Source: Campylobacter sp.
GTDB taxonomy: Bacteria > Campylobacterota > Campylobacteria > Campylobacterales > Campylobacteraceae
NCBI GenBank assembly: GCA_017940085.1
Contig: JAGAZK010000204.1
Coordinates: 1-22,077, forward strand
Direction: 5' to 3'
Length of the DNA stretch: 22,077 bases
This document shows positions 1 through 10,600 of the stretch, piece by piece (position 1 is the stretch's first letter; every line of letters starts with the position of its first letter). Under the pieces are notes generated by a model. It searched no databases, was not told the DNA's origin, and saw only the letters and a program-made list of their open reading frames with translations. The position numbers were made by a program, and so were the translations under genes.

Positions 1-143
1 GTAATTATGCCAGAAAGGTTTTTAAATTCGCCTTTTAAACCGATAGAAAATCCTTGAATTGTATCGTAGTCTTTGGTGGTATTATCTTTAGTGCGACCTA
101 TATCGTATGCTACAAACGGACGAGCAAAAGTGGTTAAATTTAC
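1..143 (-). pseudogene. 5'-truncated remnant of a TpsB (ShlB/FhaC-type) outer-membrane transporter
   Basis: On the minus strand a frame stays open from about 143 to the left edge, with an end resembling the C-terminal barrel of two-partner-secretion transporters: residues ARPFVAYDIGRTKDN, then GFSIGLKGEFKNLSGI. The final strands of ShlB/FhaC proteins typically read as an aromatic 'YxxYDxGR' strand, a turn, then a 'G.G.GL' strand, and this follows that order. The frame has no ATG, GTG or TTG start between the homology and the nhaA coding region, and a normal TpsB has over 500 residues, so nearly all of the gene is missing. It begins right after the nhaA stop, which marks a deletion or recombination junction. 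The remainder lies outside the window. Family assignment is by eye from about 45 residues; another outer-membrane beta-barrel is possible. Confidence 0.45.
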
Positions 144-1312
144 TCTTTTTTTCGTTTGACTTTGCTGTATAAAAGCAAATATAAATACCCAATTATCCCA
201 GATGCAAGACTTCCGACTAAAATCGCTAATTTATCAGAATGCACAAATACATCGCTATCATGATAAGCTAGAGAATTTACAAACAAACTCATCGTAAAAC
301 CAATACCTGTAAGTATGCAAACGCCGTATAATTGCGACCAAGTAGAGTTTTTTGGCAGTTTTGCAAACCCAAGCTTGATAAAAATAAAACTAAATAAAAA
401 TACGCCAAGTTGTTTGCCAACCAATAATCCAAAGAAAATCCCCATACTGACATTATTTATAAGTGAGCTAAACTCAATCCCGTGAAGCAATACTCCAGCA
501 TTTACAAAAGCAAAAACTGGCAAAATAAAATAATTCGTAACTCCATGCAAATCATCATCTAATTGATCTAGCATTCTGTTGCCGTCTTTATCCACTGTAG
601 GGATAAAAAACGCAGCCAAAACCCCAGCGATTGTCGCATGCACACCGCTATTTAACACGCTCAACCACAATAAAATCGTGATTATAATATAAATTGATTT
701 TATACCAACTCTCAGTTTATGCAAATACCACAACACAAATAATAAAATTCCAGCTATAAATATCGAAATAAACGATAATTGCTCAGTATAAAATAAAGCT
801 ATTATCAAAATCGCACAAATATCATCTATCACAGCTAAGGTTAATAAAAATAATTTTAATGAACTATTAACTCTTTTACCAAGAAGTACCAAAACACCAA
901 CAGCAAAGGCAATATCAGTAGCCGTAGGAATCGCCCAGCCCCTAAGTGCGAAACTATCTCCTTGATTGAACGCCACAAAAATTACAGCTGGCATTATAAC
1001 TCCGCCAAGTGCAGCTACTGTGGGAAGCAGGATTTGAGATTTGTTGCTAAGCTCTCCTTCTCTAACTTCTCTTTTAAGCTCAAGTCCAATCACAAAGAAA
1101 AATATAACCATAAGCCCGTCATTTACCCAAAGCAAAAGTGGCTTTGCCAAATCATGACCCCTAAACCCAATAATAAGCTCTGAGTTTAGAAAATCAATAT
1201 AAATCGTGCTTAATGGACTATTTCTTACAATTAAAGCCAAAATAGTAGCTATTAATAACAAAACTCCTGGAAACGCTTCACTTTTAACAAGCGATTTTAG
1301 AGCATTATTCAT
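140..1312 (-). CDS. nhaA: Na+/H+ antiporter NhaA
   Basis: Inner-membrane antiporter that expels Na+ (or Li+) in exchange for protons, serving pH and sodium homeostasis. The 390-residue product is full length and keeps the E. coli residue numbering exactly at key sites: Asp163-Asp164 in 'AVIDDICA', Asp133 in 'PTATDIAFA', Lys300 in 'GLLVGKQLG' and His225 in 'NSGVHATI'. These are the transport-site carboxylates, the transport-site lysine and the pH-response histidine of the family. About twelve hydrophobic segments are visible. The ATG overlaps the recJ stop by eight bases, so translation is probably coupled, and it is the last gene of pyrG-recJ-nhaA. The stop is directly followed by the truncated transporter remnant. 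No terminator hairpin is evident after the stop. Confidence 0.97.
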   Translation of the reverse strand: MNNALKSLVKSEAFPGVLLLIATILALIVRNSPLSTIYIDFLNSELIIGFRGHDLAKPLLLWVNDGLMVIFFFVIGLELKREVREGELSNKSQILLPTVAALGGVIMPAVIFVAFNQGDSFALRGWAIPTATDIAFAVGVLVLLGKRVNSSLKLFLLTLAVIDDICAILIIALFYTEQLSFISIFIAGILLFVLWYLHKLRVGIKSIYIIITILLWLSVLNSGVHATIAGVLAAFFIPTVDKDGNRMLDQLDDDLHGVTNYFILPVFAFVNAGVLLHGIEFSSLINNVSMGIFFGLLVGKQLGVFLFSFIFIKLGFAKLPKNSTWSQLYGVCILTGIGFTMSLFVNSLAYHDSDVFVHSDKLAILVGSLASGIIGYLYLLLYSKVKRKKE

Positions 1313-2894
1313 AATTTTCCTTGTAGCATATTTCTTTTACTGAAAGCTGGGCAAGTGCTTCGCCACGAAATGAGTTTTTAGAAACACTTACAAATAAATT
1401 TACTACTTCGCCTATTTTTGGGCAATGGTCATAGTTAAAAAATACAGCTTCAAAATTTATGTCATTTTTTTGTAAATTTAATTTTAAATGAGCGTTTGTA
1501 TTGCCTATATTTTTGGTTTGTAGGACTTTTATGTCTTTTATTTCAAATACTGGTCTTGGGTTTTTTTGCCCATAAGGCTCAAAATCTTCTAAAATTTTAA
1601 TCAAATCCAAATCCACAATCTCTGGACTAATTTCACCTAAAATTTCATTATTTGGTGCTGTAAAATTTGCTGATTGGTTGTGAAATGAGTTATTGATTGC
1701 TGTTTTGAAATCTTCTAATTTGTTTGTATCTATCATAAGCCCAGCAGCACCTTTGTGTCCGCCAAAACTTGTCAAAATATCTTCTTGCATAGCAATCAAA
1801 GACAAAATATCAAATCTACCGATACTTCTCGCACTTCCTTTTGCCATACAACCATTTACGCTAAAAACAATAGCAGGGCGTTTGAAATGCTTTGATAATC
1901 TACTTGCTACTATCCCAATCACGCCCTCATGCCACTCTTCGCCCCAAGTTACGATCACACTATCATTTTCATCTATTTCTTTGATAGTTTTGTCAAAAAG
2001 CATTTTTTCTTGAGCTTTTCTAGAATTATTGTAGCCTATAATTATGTCAAAAAATTCATCAGCTATTTTTGTATTTTTAGCTCTTAAAAAATTAAATGAA
2101 ACTATTGCATCGTCCATTCTACCAGCTGAATTTATAAGTGGAGCGATTAAAAAGCTTATATCATCAAATTCAAATTGATCTTTGCCATAATAATCTTTTA
2201 TAGCTCTAAAACAAGGTCTTTTAAGCAAATTTATTCTTTTTAATCCTGCTCTAACCATAGCTCTATTTAAATCTCTAAGCTCCATCATATCGGCAATTAT
2301 CGCTAAAGCAAGCAAATCTAGAAATTTACTTAAATCATAATCTTTTAATCCACAAACATCTTTTAGTGCTGCAACCACATACCAAGCTACTTGAGCTCCG
2401 CAAATATCAACATTTGGAAATGGACAATCATCTTGTTTTGGATTTACGATTGCATGAGCTTTTGGTAAATTTGCTGTGGGCATATGATGATCTGTGATTA
2501 TAAGATCTATGCCTTTTTGCTCACAAACTAATGCTGCTTCATTTGCATTTATTCCATTATCAACTGTGATTATAAGATTAATATCGCCAAACTCATCAAT
2601 TAAAGCTTCGTTTAAACCATATCCGTCTTTGAAACGATTTGGGATTTTTATTAGTGCATTAACTCCGACATCTTCAAAAAACTCGTCCAATATCGCACAG
2701 CTTACTACGCCATCGACATCGTAGTCTCCTATAACTGCGATTTTTTCTTTATTATCTATGGCTTTTTTTATACGATTTGCAGCTTTATATGTGTCTTTTA
2801 ATTCTTTTGGGCTAGGAAGTAATGAGAGTTTGGTGTGAATATCATTTGAAAACCTAGCTTCTAAAAGCTTAATAATATCGTCTTTATTTAACAT
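1305..2894 (-). CDS. recJ: Single-stranded-DNA-specific exonuclease RecJ
   Basis: 5'-to-3' single-strand DNA exonuclease acting in recombinational and mismatch repair; a DHH-family metal-dependent phosphoesterase. The 529-residue product carries the DHH motifs in order: 'GDYDVDG' at 56-62, 'DNG' at 112-114 and 'DHH' at 135-137. The DHHA1 part follows with '[12 protein letters not shown]' at 321-332 and the glycine-rich 'GGHKGAAG' at 378-385. The C-terminal OB-like region holds '[13 protein letters not shown]'. It is somewhat shorter than the E. coli enzyme (577 residues), as is usual in this group. The start overlaps the pyrG stop by 11 bases and the stop overlaps the nhaA start by eight, so all three genes are probably translated from one mRNA. 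No key motif is missing. Confidence 0.96.
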   Translation of the reverse strand: MLNKDDIIKLLEARFSNDIHTKLSLLPSPKELKDTYKAANRIKKAIDNKEKIAVIGDYDVDGVVSCAILDEFFEDVGVNALIKIPNRFKDGYGLNEALIDEFGDINLIITVDNGINANEAALVCEQKGIDLIITDHHMPTANLPKAHAIVNPKQDDCPFPNVDICGAQVAWYVVAALKDVCGLKDYDLSKFLDLLALAIIADMMELRDLNRAMVRAGLKRINLLKRPCFRAIKDYYGKDQFEFDDISFLIAPLINSAGRMDDAIVSFNFLRAKNTKIADEFFDIIIGYNNSRKAQEKMLFDKTIKEIDENDSVIVTWGEEWHEGVIGIVASRLSKHFKRPAIVFSVNGCMAKGSARSIGRFDILSLIAMQEDILTSFGGHKGAAGLMIDTNKLEDFKTAINNSFHNQSANFTAPNNEILGEISPEIVDLDLIKILEDFEPYGQKNPRPVFEIKDIKVLQTKNIGNTNAHLKLNLQKNDINFEAVFFNYDHCPKIGEVVNLFVSVSKNSFRGEALAQLSVKEICYKENYE

Positions 2895-4527
2895 TTTTAT
2901 TTTCTATTGATGATTTTATAAAATTTAATATTACTAAATTTGGTTTAGTTAAGCGAGAAGTAAATTCTGGGTGAAATTGCACACCGACAAAAAATGGATG
3001 TTTTTTAAGCTCTACAACTTCAATTAATTCACCACTTTGACCACTTACAATCAAACCATTATCTTCAAATAATTTTTTATATTTTGGATTGGCTTCATAT
3101 CTGTGGCGATGTCTTTCTCTAATAATTTTTGCATTGTTATAAATTTTGCTTAGAAGCGATTTTGGCAGTATCTCACAATCATATCCACCCAATCTCATCG
3201 TGCCACCAAGTGGGCTTTTTTTAGTGCGAATTTGTTTGATACCTTGAGTATTTATAAACTCATCTATCAAATAAATTATAGGATTTTTGCAATTTTCATC
3301 AAATTCTACACTATTTGCATCTTTTAGTTTTAAGACATTCTTAGCAAATTCAATCATTGCAAGCTGCATTCCAAGACAGATTCCAAGATAAGGGATTTTA
3401 TTTTCTCTAGCGTATTTTATGGCTTGTATCTTTCCGCTCACACCCCTTACACCAAATCCACCTGCGACCAAAACACCATCTACGCCTTTTAAAATTTCAT
3501 TTGCATTTGATTCTTCTATTTTTTCGCTATCGCACCATTTTATGTTGATTTTTGTGTCTAAATTTGCTCCAGCGTGAATAAGGGCTTCTGTTAAGCTTTT
3601 GTAGCTTTCTTTTTGATCTATATATTTGCCTACAAATGCGATTGTTACATCATTGCTTGGTGCAATTACTCTTTTTACAAGCTTATCCCAATCATTCATA
3701 TCTGAATTTAATTCGCCAAGATCTAAATTATTTGCAATTGGGGTTAGAATATTTTGTTTGAGAAAACTAAGTGGGAGTTGATAAATACTTGCTAAATCTA
3801 GGCTTTCAATTACGCTTTCTTTATTGACACCGCAACTTAGAGCAATTTTTTCTTTTAGATCAGTGCTTAAAGCCATTTCAGATCTGCAAATTATCATATC
3901 AGGAGCGATACCTATGCGTCTAAGTTCGCCTACGCTATGTTGAGTTGGTTTGGTTTTGAGCTCACCAGCGACTTTTATAAAAGGAACTAAAGTCAGATGA
4001 ATAAACATAGCATTTGTTTTGCCAACTTCTCCACCCAAAGCCCTAATAGCTTCTAAAAAAGGCAAACCTTCTATGTCGCCCACTGTTCCGCCGATTTCTA
4101 CAATCAAAATATCATTTTCACCAGCTGCATTTTTGATTCGTCTGATGATTTCGCCAACAATATGCGGAATAACTTGGATTGTTTTACCCAAAAAATCACC
4201 ACGGCGTTCTTTTTCAATCACCGTGCTATAAACTTTGCCAGTGGTAAAATTGTTTTTTTGATTTAAATTTTCGTCTAAAAATCTCTCATAATGCCCTAAA
4301 TCTAAATCCGTCTCAGCTCCATCGTCTGTTACAAAAACTTCACCATGCTCAAGTGGGCTCATAGTCCCAGGATCTACATTTATATAAGGATCTGCTTTTA
4401 AAATACTTACCTTTAGTCCAGCACTTTTGAGCAAAGTCGCAATACTAGCAGCCGCAATTCCTTTGCCAAGTCCAGACAAAACTCCGCCTGTTACAAATAT
4501 ATACTTAGTTTGTTTAAATTTAGCCAT
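2884..4527 (-). CDS. pyrG: CTP synthase PyrG
   Basis: Converts UTP to CTP with ATP and glutamine, the last step of pyrimidine nucleotide synthesis, in the cytoplasm. The 547-residue product has the N-terminal amidoligase half with the P-loop-like 'SGLGKG' (18-23) and '[13 protein letters not shown]' (46-58). The C-terminal glutamine amidotransferase half has 'LGICLGMQ' with nucleophile Cys384, the oxyanion region 'GGFGVRG' (356-362) and 'HPEF' giving His519 and Glu521 for the triad. Length and domain order are normal. It is the first gene of the pyrG-recJ-nhaA operon, with a promoter about 30 bases upstream of its ATG. The Shine-Dalgarno sequence before the ATG is weak (AAGGCA). Confidence 0.98.
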   Translation of the reverse strand: MAKFKQTKYIFVTGGVLSGLGKGIAAASIATLLKSAGLKVSILKADPYINVDPGTMSPLEHGEVFVTDDGAETDLDLGHYERFLDENLNQKNNFTTGKVYSTVIEKERRGDFLGKTIQVIPHIVGEIIRRIKNAAGENDILIVEIGGTVGDIEGLPFLEAIRALGGEVGKTNAMFIHLTLVPFIKVAGELKTKPTQHSVGELRRIGIAPDMIICRSEMALSTDLKEKIALSCGVNKESVIESLDLASIYQLPLSFLKQNILTPIANNLDLGELNSDMNDWDKLVKRVIAPSNDVTIAFVGKYIDQKESYKSLTEALIHAGANLDTKINIKWCDSEKIEESNANEILKGVDGVLVAGGFGVRGVSGKIQAIKYARENKIPYLGICLGMQLAMIEFAKNVLKLKDANSVEFDENCKNPIIYLIDEFINTQGIKQIRTKKSPLGGTMRLGGYDCEILPKSLLSKIYNNAKIIRERHRHRYEANPKYKKLFEDNGLIVSGQSGELIEVVELKKHPFFVGVQFHPEFTSRLTKPNLVILNFIKSSIENKNVK

Positions 4528-4558
4528 TCTTAGAGTTTGCCTTGATTTTTTGCTTGAA

Positions 4559-4564
4559 ATTATA
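4559..4564 (-). promoter_or_regulatory. Promoter -10 box for pyrG-recJ-nhaA
   Basis: The minus strand reads TTTTGATATAAT, a full-consensus TATAAT hexamer with the T-rich lead-in typical of Campylobacter sigma-70 promoters, which often lack a conserved -35. It lies about 31 bases upstream of the pyrG ATG. The predicted transcript start is near 4552. Visual motif match only. Confidence 0.6.
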
Positions 4565-4726
4565 TCAAAAGTTTTTTACTATCTGCTTATAACAAAATCC
4601 AAGAAAATATAATATTTATAATTAAATTTAATTAAATTTTGCCTCATATAGTTTGTATAAATTTAATCAGTAGAATTATTTATCAAGCCAATATGGATAT
4701 TAATTTATACATAAGCTTTTTTTGGT

Positions 4727-4732
4727 TATAAT
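4727..4732 (+). promoter_or_regulatory. Promoter -10 box for the tRNA gene
   Basis: TATAAT preceded by a run of T and GGT on the plus strand, 17 bases before the first base of the tRNA. A weak TTTATA at 4704-4709 could act as -35. The position suits a transcript start near 4740 with a short 5' leader to be processed. Confidence 0.6.
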
Positions 4733-4749
4733 CCAACTCTTTTATTAGT

Positions 4750-4827
4750 GCCTAGGTAGCTCAGCTGGTTTAGAGCGCTGGTCTCATAAGCCGGAGGTCG
4801 GGAGTTCAAGTCTCCCCTTAGGCACCA
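4750..4827 (+). tRNA. tRNA with anticodon CAU, probably elongator tRNA-Met
   Basis: A complete 78-base cloverleaf can be drawn by hand. The acceptor stem GCCTAGG (4750-4756) pairs with CTTAGGC, followed by discriminator A and an encoded CCA (4825-4827). The D stem is GCTC/GAGC. The anticodon stem CTGGT/GCCGG carries loop CTCATAA, with anticodon CAT at 4785-4787. The variable loop is AGGTC and the T arm is GGGAG-TTCAAGT-CTCCC. It lacks the unpaired first base expected of an initiator tRNA, so elongator Met is the likely identity. An Ile tRNA whose C34 is turned into lysidine by TilS also has CAT and cannot be excluded from the gene alone. The gene converges on nadV, whose stop is 29 bases away, and has its own promoter. 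Confidence 0.95.
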
Positions 4828-4856
4828 TTAAATTTGATTAAATTTATCTAGCAAAT

Positions 4857-6254
4857 TTATGATTCTAAAACATTTAATCTAATTTGATTAAAATCTATTT
4901 CTTTTAATATTTCGCCATTTCTAAAAATAGGAACTAGCTTGTTTTGTTGGGTGTGAAGTTCGCTTAAAGGTATGGTTTTATAAGATGAGCCAATTTTTAT
5001 AAGTGCTAAACGACCATGTTTTGAGCGTTTGGACGGATCTGTTATTGGATTTTTGCTTACAGGTATCCAATTATTTCCATCTTGGGAAGTGGCATTTATT
5101 TTCATAGCAAAATGCAAAGTATCTCTATTTATATGCTGAAGCAATGCTCCACCCATACCAAATACTATATTATCAGCACTAATTTGTCTAAATTTTAACT
5201 CGCTCAAAATATCATTAATGCTTTGCGGATTAATCCCATCGCCATAAATTAAGCGAATATGCTCAGGTAAAACCCTATAACCTTTTTCATTTATTGTATA
5301 ACCAGCAATCTCCATCATTTTTTCTATACATTCACAAGCCATAATTACAGGATTTCCGCTATCTGGACGAAGCACGACTTTGCCACCTAATTGTGCTACT
5401 CGGTTAAAAAGAGTTGTGTTGTTTGAGTCTCTAACTATTCCCCATTTATCAATAGCTGCTAAAGTATCATAGCTATCAATAACACAAGCAAATGTTTGTT
5501 CTCCAAATTTATCAACCATATTTTCAAAAGCTTTAAATTCATCATTTTTACCCCAAGAAATCATAGTGCTATGTTCTGATGCTGGAATAGAAGTAGCTGG
5601 CATATCAATACCATAATATTTTTTTGCAAATAAAATTCCTGTGATTGTATCTGTGCCTTTGAAATTTATTAAATGAGCACTCGAGCCAATTCCTGCGCTC
5701 TCAAAACTACTAACCCCTCTTGCACCAAAATCATGCAAGGCAAAATCTATTCCTTCTGGACTGCCAGTTTCTCTTAAAAATGATAAAATAGTTTGCTTAC
5801 AAAAATAGCTATTTGTAGCTACAGCCACTGGATACCAAACACCTCTTAACAAGCTAGTTTCTATATATCCAACTAGCCAAGCTAGTCTTGGATCTGTGTT
5901 TTTGATTTGGACAAGGACATTTTCTGTTTGAACTATACTTCCTTCTTTGACGGCTTCTATTTCTAATGGAAGTTTGCCATCATAAGTATCTACTATATAT
6001 CTCCAATCTTCTTCGTTAAACGGCATTTGGTGAGCTTTGATTATGTCTTTTGCTTCATCAATATCTTCATGTGTGATTTTTCGTGTTAGGTATTCTTTTA
6101 AAAACATTTGCAAACCATAAAACAAAACCCTATTCCATCTACCACCACGAGATTCTATATACGCACTAAGATATTTTACATCGCTTGAATACTGCAAATA
6201 ATGTGAAAGTTTGTAGCTGTCTGTATTTAAAATAAGATTGATTTTATTGTTCAT
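4857..6254 (-). CDS. nadV: Nicotinamide phosphoribosyltransferase (NAMPT/NadV family)
   Basis: Joins nicotinamide to PRPP to give NMN, a salvage entry to NAD. The 465-residue product follows the NAMPT pattern: 'TDSYKLSHY' near the N-terminus (11-19), 'DFGARG' at 175-180, 'PASEHSTM' with the probable catalytic histidine His228, 'RPDSGNP' at 296-302, 'IYGDG' at 336-340 and 'FGMGGALLQ' at 365-373. The ATG has a clear AAAGGT ribosome site. The gene stands 44 bp behind cmeC with a strong extended -10 promoter inside that gap, and its 3' end converges on the tRNA gene. No NMN adenylyltransferase (NadM/NadR) or Nudix gene is beside it, although nadV is often paired with such genes elsewhere. Nicotinate phosphoribosyltransferase is less likely given the NAMPT-type motifs. 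Confidence 0.93.
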   Translation of the reverse strand: MNNKINLILNTDSYKLSHYLQYSSDVKYLSAYIESRGGRWNRVLFYGLQMFLKEYLTRKITHEDIDEAKDIIKAHQMPFNEEDWRYIVDTYDGKLPLEIEAVKEGSIVQTENVLVQIKNTDPRLAWLVGYIETSLLRGVWYPVAVATNSYFCKQTILSFLRETGSPEGIDFALHDFGARGVSSFESAGIGSSAHLINFKGTDTITGILFAKKYYGIDMPATSIPASEHSTMISWGKNDEFKAFENMVDKFGEQTFACVIDSYDTLAAIDKWGIVRDSNNTTLFNRVAQLGGKVVLRPDSGNPVIMACECIEKMMEIAGYTINEKGYRVLPEHIRLIYGDGINPQSINDILSELKFRQISADNIVFGMGGALLQHINRDTLHFAMKINATSQDGNNWIPVSKNPITDPSKRSKHGRLALIKIGSSYKTIPLSELHTQQNKLVPIFRNGEILKEIDFNQIRLNVLES

Positions 6255-6277
6255 AGTAATACCTTTAAATTTGTGCG

Positions 6278-6283
6278 ATTATA
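6278..6283 (-). promoter_or_regulatory. Extended -10 promoter for nadV
   Basis: The minus strand reads TATGCTATAAT: a perfect TATAAT with the TGN extension. It sits in the 44-base gap between the cmeC stop and the nadV ATG, giving a transcript start near 6271 and a leader of about 17 bases that still includes the AAAGGT ribosome site. Confidence 0.65.
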
Positions 6284-6298
6284 GCATAAAACGATTAA

Positions 6299-7699
6299 TT
6301 AACGATTGTCTGCATTTTCTTGTGCAATGTCTTGATTAAAGCCACCACCTAAGCTTTTATAAACACTAAGTGCGCTTGTAAGTGAATTTAATTTAGCTTG
6401 TGCTAAATTTAGTTTGGCACTTAAAAGCAATCTTTGAGCATCTAAAAAATCCAAATGACTTGAATATCCTTGCTCATATCTAACTTTTGAGAGATCAAAA
6501 ACTTTTTGTTGAGATTCTAATAAATCTTTGGCAGATTCTAATCTCAAAAATGAATTTTGACGCAAATTTAGTGCATTTTTTATTTCTCCAAAAGCATTTT
6601 TAAGTGTTTTGTCATAGTTTAAAAAACTAATATTTTGACTTAATTTTGCCAAATCTACGCTTTTTGAAGTCCTACCAAAATCCAGCAAAGGCATAACCAA
6701 GCTTCCACCGACATTCCAAGTATTTGCGTTTTGTATAAATAAGCGGCTTAATTCATCACTCGCAAAACCATAAGCACCAGTCAAAGATAATCTAGGAAAA
6801 TAATTCGCTCTAGCCACACCTACAAGTGCATTTGATGCTTTTAGTCTTTCGAGTGCTGATGCAATATCTGCTCTATGAAGCAAAATATCTGAATGTATCC
6901 CATCTGGAACTTGTGGGACTTGAACTTGCTCGTTTGTAACATTTAAATCCAAATTTAATATATCATTTATGCTTTTTCCTACGAGTATATGAAGAGCGGT
7001 TTTTGTTTTTGTGATACTATCTTGGAGCGTAAAAAGCTGAGATTTTGCACTATCTACACTTGCTTTTGTTTGAAAATATACAAGTTGTGTTATAGCACCA
7101 TTTTCTAGTTCTTTTTGACGAAAATTTAAAGTATTTTCATAAGTTTGTAAAGTATCTTTTAAAATTTGTTCTTGTTCATTTAAAGCACCAAGTGTAAAAT
7201 AAGTCTCTGCCACGCTTGAAGCTATACTCAAACGAGCATTTTCATAATCATAAATACTTGCTTTAAATAAAGCTTTGTTTGAACGAGCAGTATTTCTAAC
7301 CCTACCCCAAAGATCAACTTCATAGCTCAAAACCGCACTCACGCTAAAATTATCAATTTCCATATTATCAGGATAGTTTGGCAATTCTCCGCTAGTTCTT
7401 GTCCTAGTAGCACTGCCTTGTAAGCTAATATTTGGCAAATATTCTCTTCTTGCAAGTCCTAAATTTACTGCTGCTATATCCATATTATTTAAAGCAATCA
7501 ACAAATCATTGTTATTTTCTAAGGCTGTTTGGATTAGCTCATTTAGTTTTTCATCTCCAAAATCTTTCCACCAATCTTGTTTAATTTGTTGCTCACTAGT
7601 TTTTTCGTAAGTAAATTCAATATTTGCTTCTGGCATATCAGGACGAAAAGAACAACCAGTTATAAATAAAACTACAAATAAAAGTGTAAATTTATACAT
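6299..7699 (-). CDS. cmeC: Outer-membrane efflux lipoprotein CmeC (TolC/NodT family)
   Basis: Outer-membrane channel of the CmeABC tripartite pump, exporting drugs and bile salts across the outer membrane. The chosen start is the ATG at 7699, preceded by an AAAGGG ribosome site. A longer reading to 7729 would need a TTG and would hide the signal sequence. From this ATG the 466-residue product has a lipoprotein signal peptide ending 'LFITGC' with lipidated Cys16. The mature part has two TolC-type repeats, each rich in coiled-coil alpha-helix, with the family motifs 'DWWKDFGDEKLNELI' and 'SYEVDLWGRVRN'. The start overlaps the cmeB stop by eight bases (ATGTATAA on the minus strand), indicating coupling. 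No terminator is seen between its stop and the nadV promoter. Confidence 0.95.
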   Translation of the reverse strand: MYKFTLLFVVLFITGCSFRPDMPEANIEFTYEKTSEQQIKQDWWKDFGDEKLNELIQTALENNNDLLIALNNMDIAAVNLGLARREYLPNISLQGSATRTRTSGELPNYPDNMEIDNFSVSAVLSYEVDLWGRVRNTARSNKALFKASIYDYENARLSIASSVAETYFTLGALNEQEQILKDTLQTYENTLNFRQKELENGAITQLVYFQTKASVDSAKSQLFTLQDSITKTKTALHILVGKSINDILNLDLNVTNEQVQVPQVPDGIHSDILLHRADIASALERLKASNALVGVARANYFPRLSLTGAYGFASDELSRLFIQNANTWNVGGSLVMPLLDFGRTSKSVDLAKLSQNISFLNYDKTLKNAFGEIKNALNLRQNSFLRLESAKDLLESQQKVFDLSKVRYEQGYSSHLDFLDAQRLLLSAKLNLAQAKLNSLTSALSVYKSLGGGFNQDIAQENADNR

Positions 7700-10600
7700 T
7701 ATAAGACCCTTTTTTTCTTTTTTTATCAACCCACTCGTTAAAGCTTTCTAATAGATAGAAAAATAATGGAACAAAGAAAATAGCGATAGTTGAAGCAGCT
7801 ATCATACCGCCCATAACGCCAGTTCCAATAGCGTGGCGAGAAGCGGCTCCTGCTCCTGTGGCTATTGCCATAGGTAAAACACCAAGCGTAAAAGCAAGAC
7901 TTGTCATACAAATAGGTCTAAATCTCATTCTTGCAGCTTCAATCGCAGCTTCAGGGATTGAGCGATTGTTGTGTAAATGCTCTTGCATAGCAAATTCAAC
8001 AATCAAAATAGCATTTTTGGCTGCTAGTCCTATTAATAGTAAAAGTCCGATTTGGAAATATATGTCATTGTTTAGACCCCTAGCCCAGTTAAACAGCAAC
8101 GCCCCAAACACCGAAAACGGAACAGCGGTTAAAACTGCCAAAGGCATTAGCCATCTCTCATATTGAGCTGCCAAAATCAAAAATACAAAAATCAAACCAA
8201 AAATAAAAGCTATCGTGCCTTTTCCTGTGGCGGTTACTTCTTGATATGCTGAACCTGACCAGCCAATTGAATATTCATTGCCTAATTCTTCACGAATAAT
8301 TTCATCAATAGCTTGTATTGCTTGACCTGATGTAAATCCTGGTTTTGGCTCACCCATAATTTTTGCAGCTGGGAAACTATTAAATCTATCAACAGTATCA
8401 GGACCTAAACTTCTTTCTAGTGTAACTAACGAATCAAGCGGAACTAAATGACCAGTTTTTGATTTGACATACAAAAATTTAATATCTTCTGGAGAACTTC
8501 TGTATTCTTGATCGGCTCTTACATAAACCCTAAAAGTCTTGCCAAGTAAGTTAAAATCATTTACATAATATTGACCAATAGTTGCTGATATGGTTGAAAA
8601 AATATCGCTAATATTCACACCAAGCATTTTTGATTTTTCTACATCAACTGTAAGATTGTATTGTGGGAAGCCAGTATCTAAAGTAGTTCGCACAAGGGTA
8701 AGCACAGGGTGAGCATTGGCTTTTGCGACAACTCTTTGCATATCTTCTTCGATTTCAATATAACTTTTGCCAGTTAAACTTTGTGCAAAAAGCTCAAAAC
8801 CACCACTTAAAGAAAGTCCCATAATAGGTGGTGGCGTAACAGCATAAGTCATTGAATTTCTATCTGCAAAATATAATTTTTGGTTTAGTTCTGTTGCGAT
8901 TGCAAAATTTGAATTTTCATAGCCTTTTCGCTCGTCCCAATCTTTGAGCATGATAAACATACCGCCACCATTTTCTTTCAAACTACTACTAATCATATCA
9001 AAACCAGCGATTTCTGTTACGGTTAAGACATTTGGATTTTGTTTGGCGACATTTTTAATAAATTCAGTAGTTTTTTGGGTATTTTTAAGCGTCATAGCCG
9101 AAGGTAAATTTACCATTGCTAAAACTGCACCTTTGTCTTCATTTGGAACTAACGCTCCTGGTGTAGCTTGGAATAATTTAACCACAAAAAATATAAACAC
9201 ACACACGATTAATAAACTAGGGATTACATGTTTTAAAACCTTTGCCACCCCAGCTGTGAATACTCTTGTTGAAAATGCAAAAAATTCATTGTATTTTCTA
9301 ACTAGCCAAAATGGCTCACTCTCTTTTTTCTTCAAAATCAAAGCACAAAGCGATGGAGTAAGCGTAAGAGCAACCAAACCAGAAAAAACTACAGACGAAA
9401 CGAGCGTTAGAGCAAATTGTTTTTGAATAACGCCAGTAAATCCGCCCATAAACGCAACAGGAATAAAAACCGCACTCAAAACTAACACAATTGAAATAAC
9501 TGGGCTTGTAATTTCTCTCATAGCTTTAACTGTGGCTTCTTTGACACTAAGCCCTCGCTCTTCGTGCAAAATTCTCTCTACATTTTCAATAACAATAATA
9601 GCATCATCTACAACTATACCAATAGCCAAAACTAACGCGAAAAGCGTGATTAAATTTATAGAAAATCCAAGTGCATAAATCCCTATAAACGCACCACAAA
9701 TTGAAACTGGCACTGCAAGCATTGTGATAAAAGTCGGTCTAAAATTACCCAAAAACATATACATAATAAAAATAACAAATAACAATGCTTCAGCAAATGT
9801 TTTCATAACTTCTTTTATTGAAATTGAAACAAATTTAGTAGTATCATAAGCGACTGCGTATGTTAAATTTCCTGGAAATGTCTTTTTGAGTTCATCTATT
9901 CTTGAATTTACGGCTTCAACTGTAGCAATAGCATTTGCACCATTTTTTAAAAATATAATCAAAGGCACCATTTCGTGGCCTTCATATTTACCTTGCACAG
10001 AATAATCATCTGCACCAAGCTCTACTCTTGCCACATCTTTTAATCTCAAAAAGCTACCTTTTGAATCGCTTCGTAAGATTATATTTTCAAACTGCTCGAC
10101 TGTTTTCAAACGACCTTGTGGTTGGATTGAAAAAACATACGGATTGCCCATATTGTTCGGTTGTTGGCCTATTTTACCGGCTGAACGCTGAGAGTTTTGT
10201 TCGCCAATAGCTGCTACAATTTCAGGAGCGGTTATATTATATTTGTGCAAAAGCTCAGGTTTAAGCCAAATTCGCATAGCATAATTTTTTGTCATAGCAA
10301 AAGCTTCGCCGACACCTGGAACTCTTTTTATTTCTTCAACTACATTAATCTTAACATAGTTGTTCATTTCAATTTTGTCCATTTCGTCTGATGGGTCATA
10401 AAAAGCCAAAACTTCAAGCATAGAGCCACTTCGCTCATAAACAGAAACACCATATCGTCTAACTTCATCAGGAAGTTGATTTAAAGCTGGGGCTACGCGG
10501 TTATTTATATTTACTCTAGCATCAGCTGGATCTGTTCCTATCTCAAAAAATACATTTATATTTAATTCTCCAGCAGAGCTTGAAGTGCTTTGCATATAAA

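Noticed and set aside
7700..7729. Longer cmeC reading from a TTG within cmeB
   Set aside because: It places ten charged residues before the lipoprotein signal, and the AAAGGG site points to the ATG at 7699.
7858..9426. Plus-strand frames of 102 and 160 codons opposite cmeB
   Set aside because: They are antisense shadows of a clearly conserved gene, with no ribosome sites and no protein-like features.
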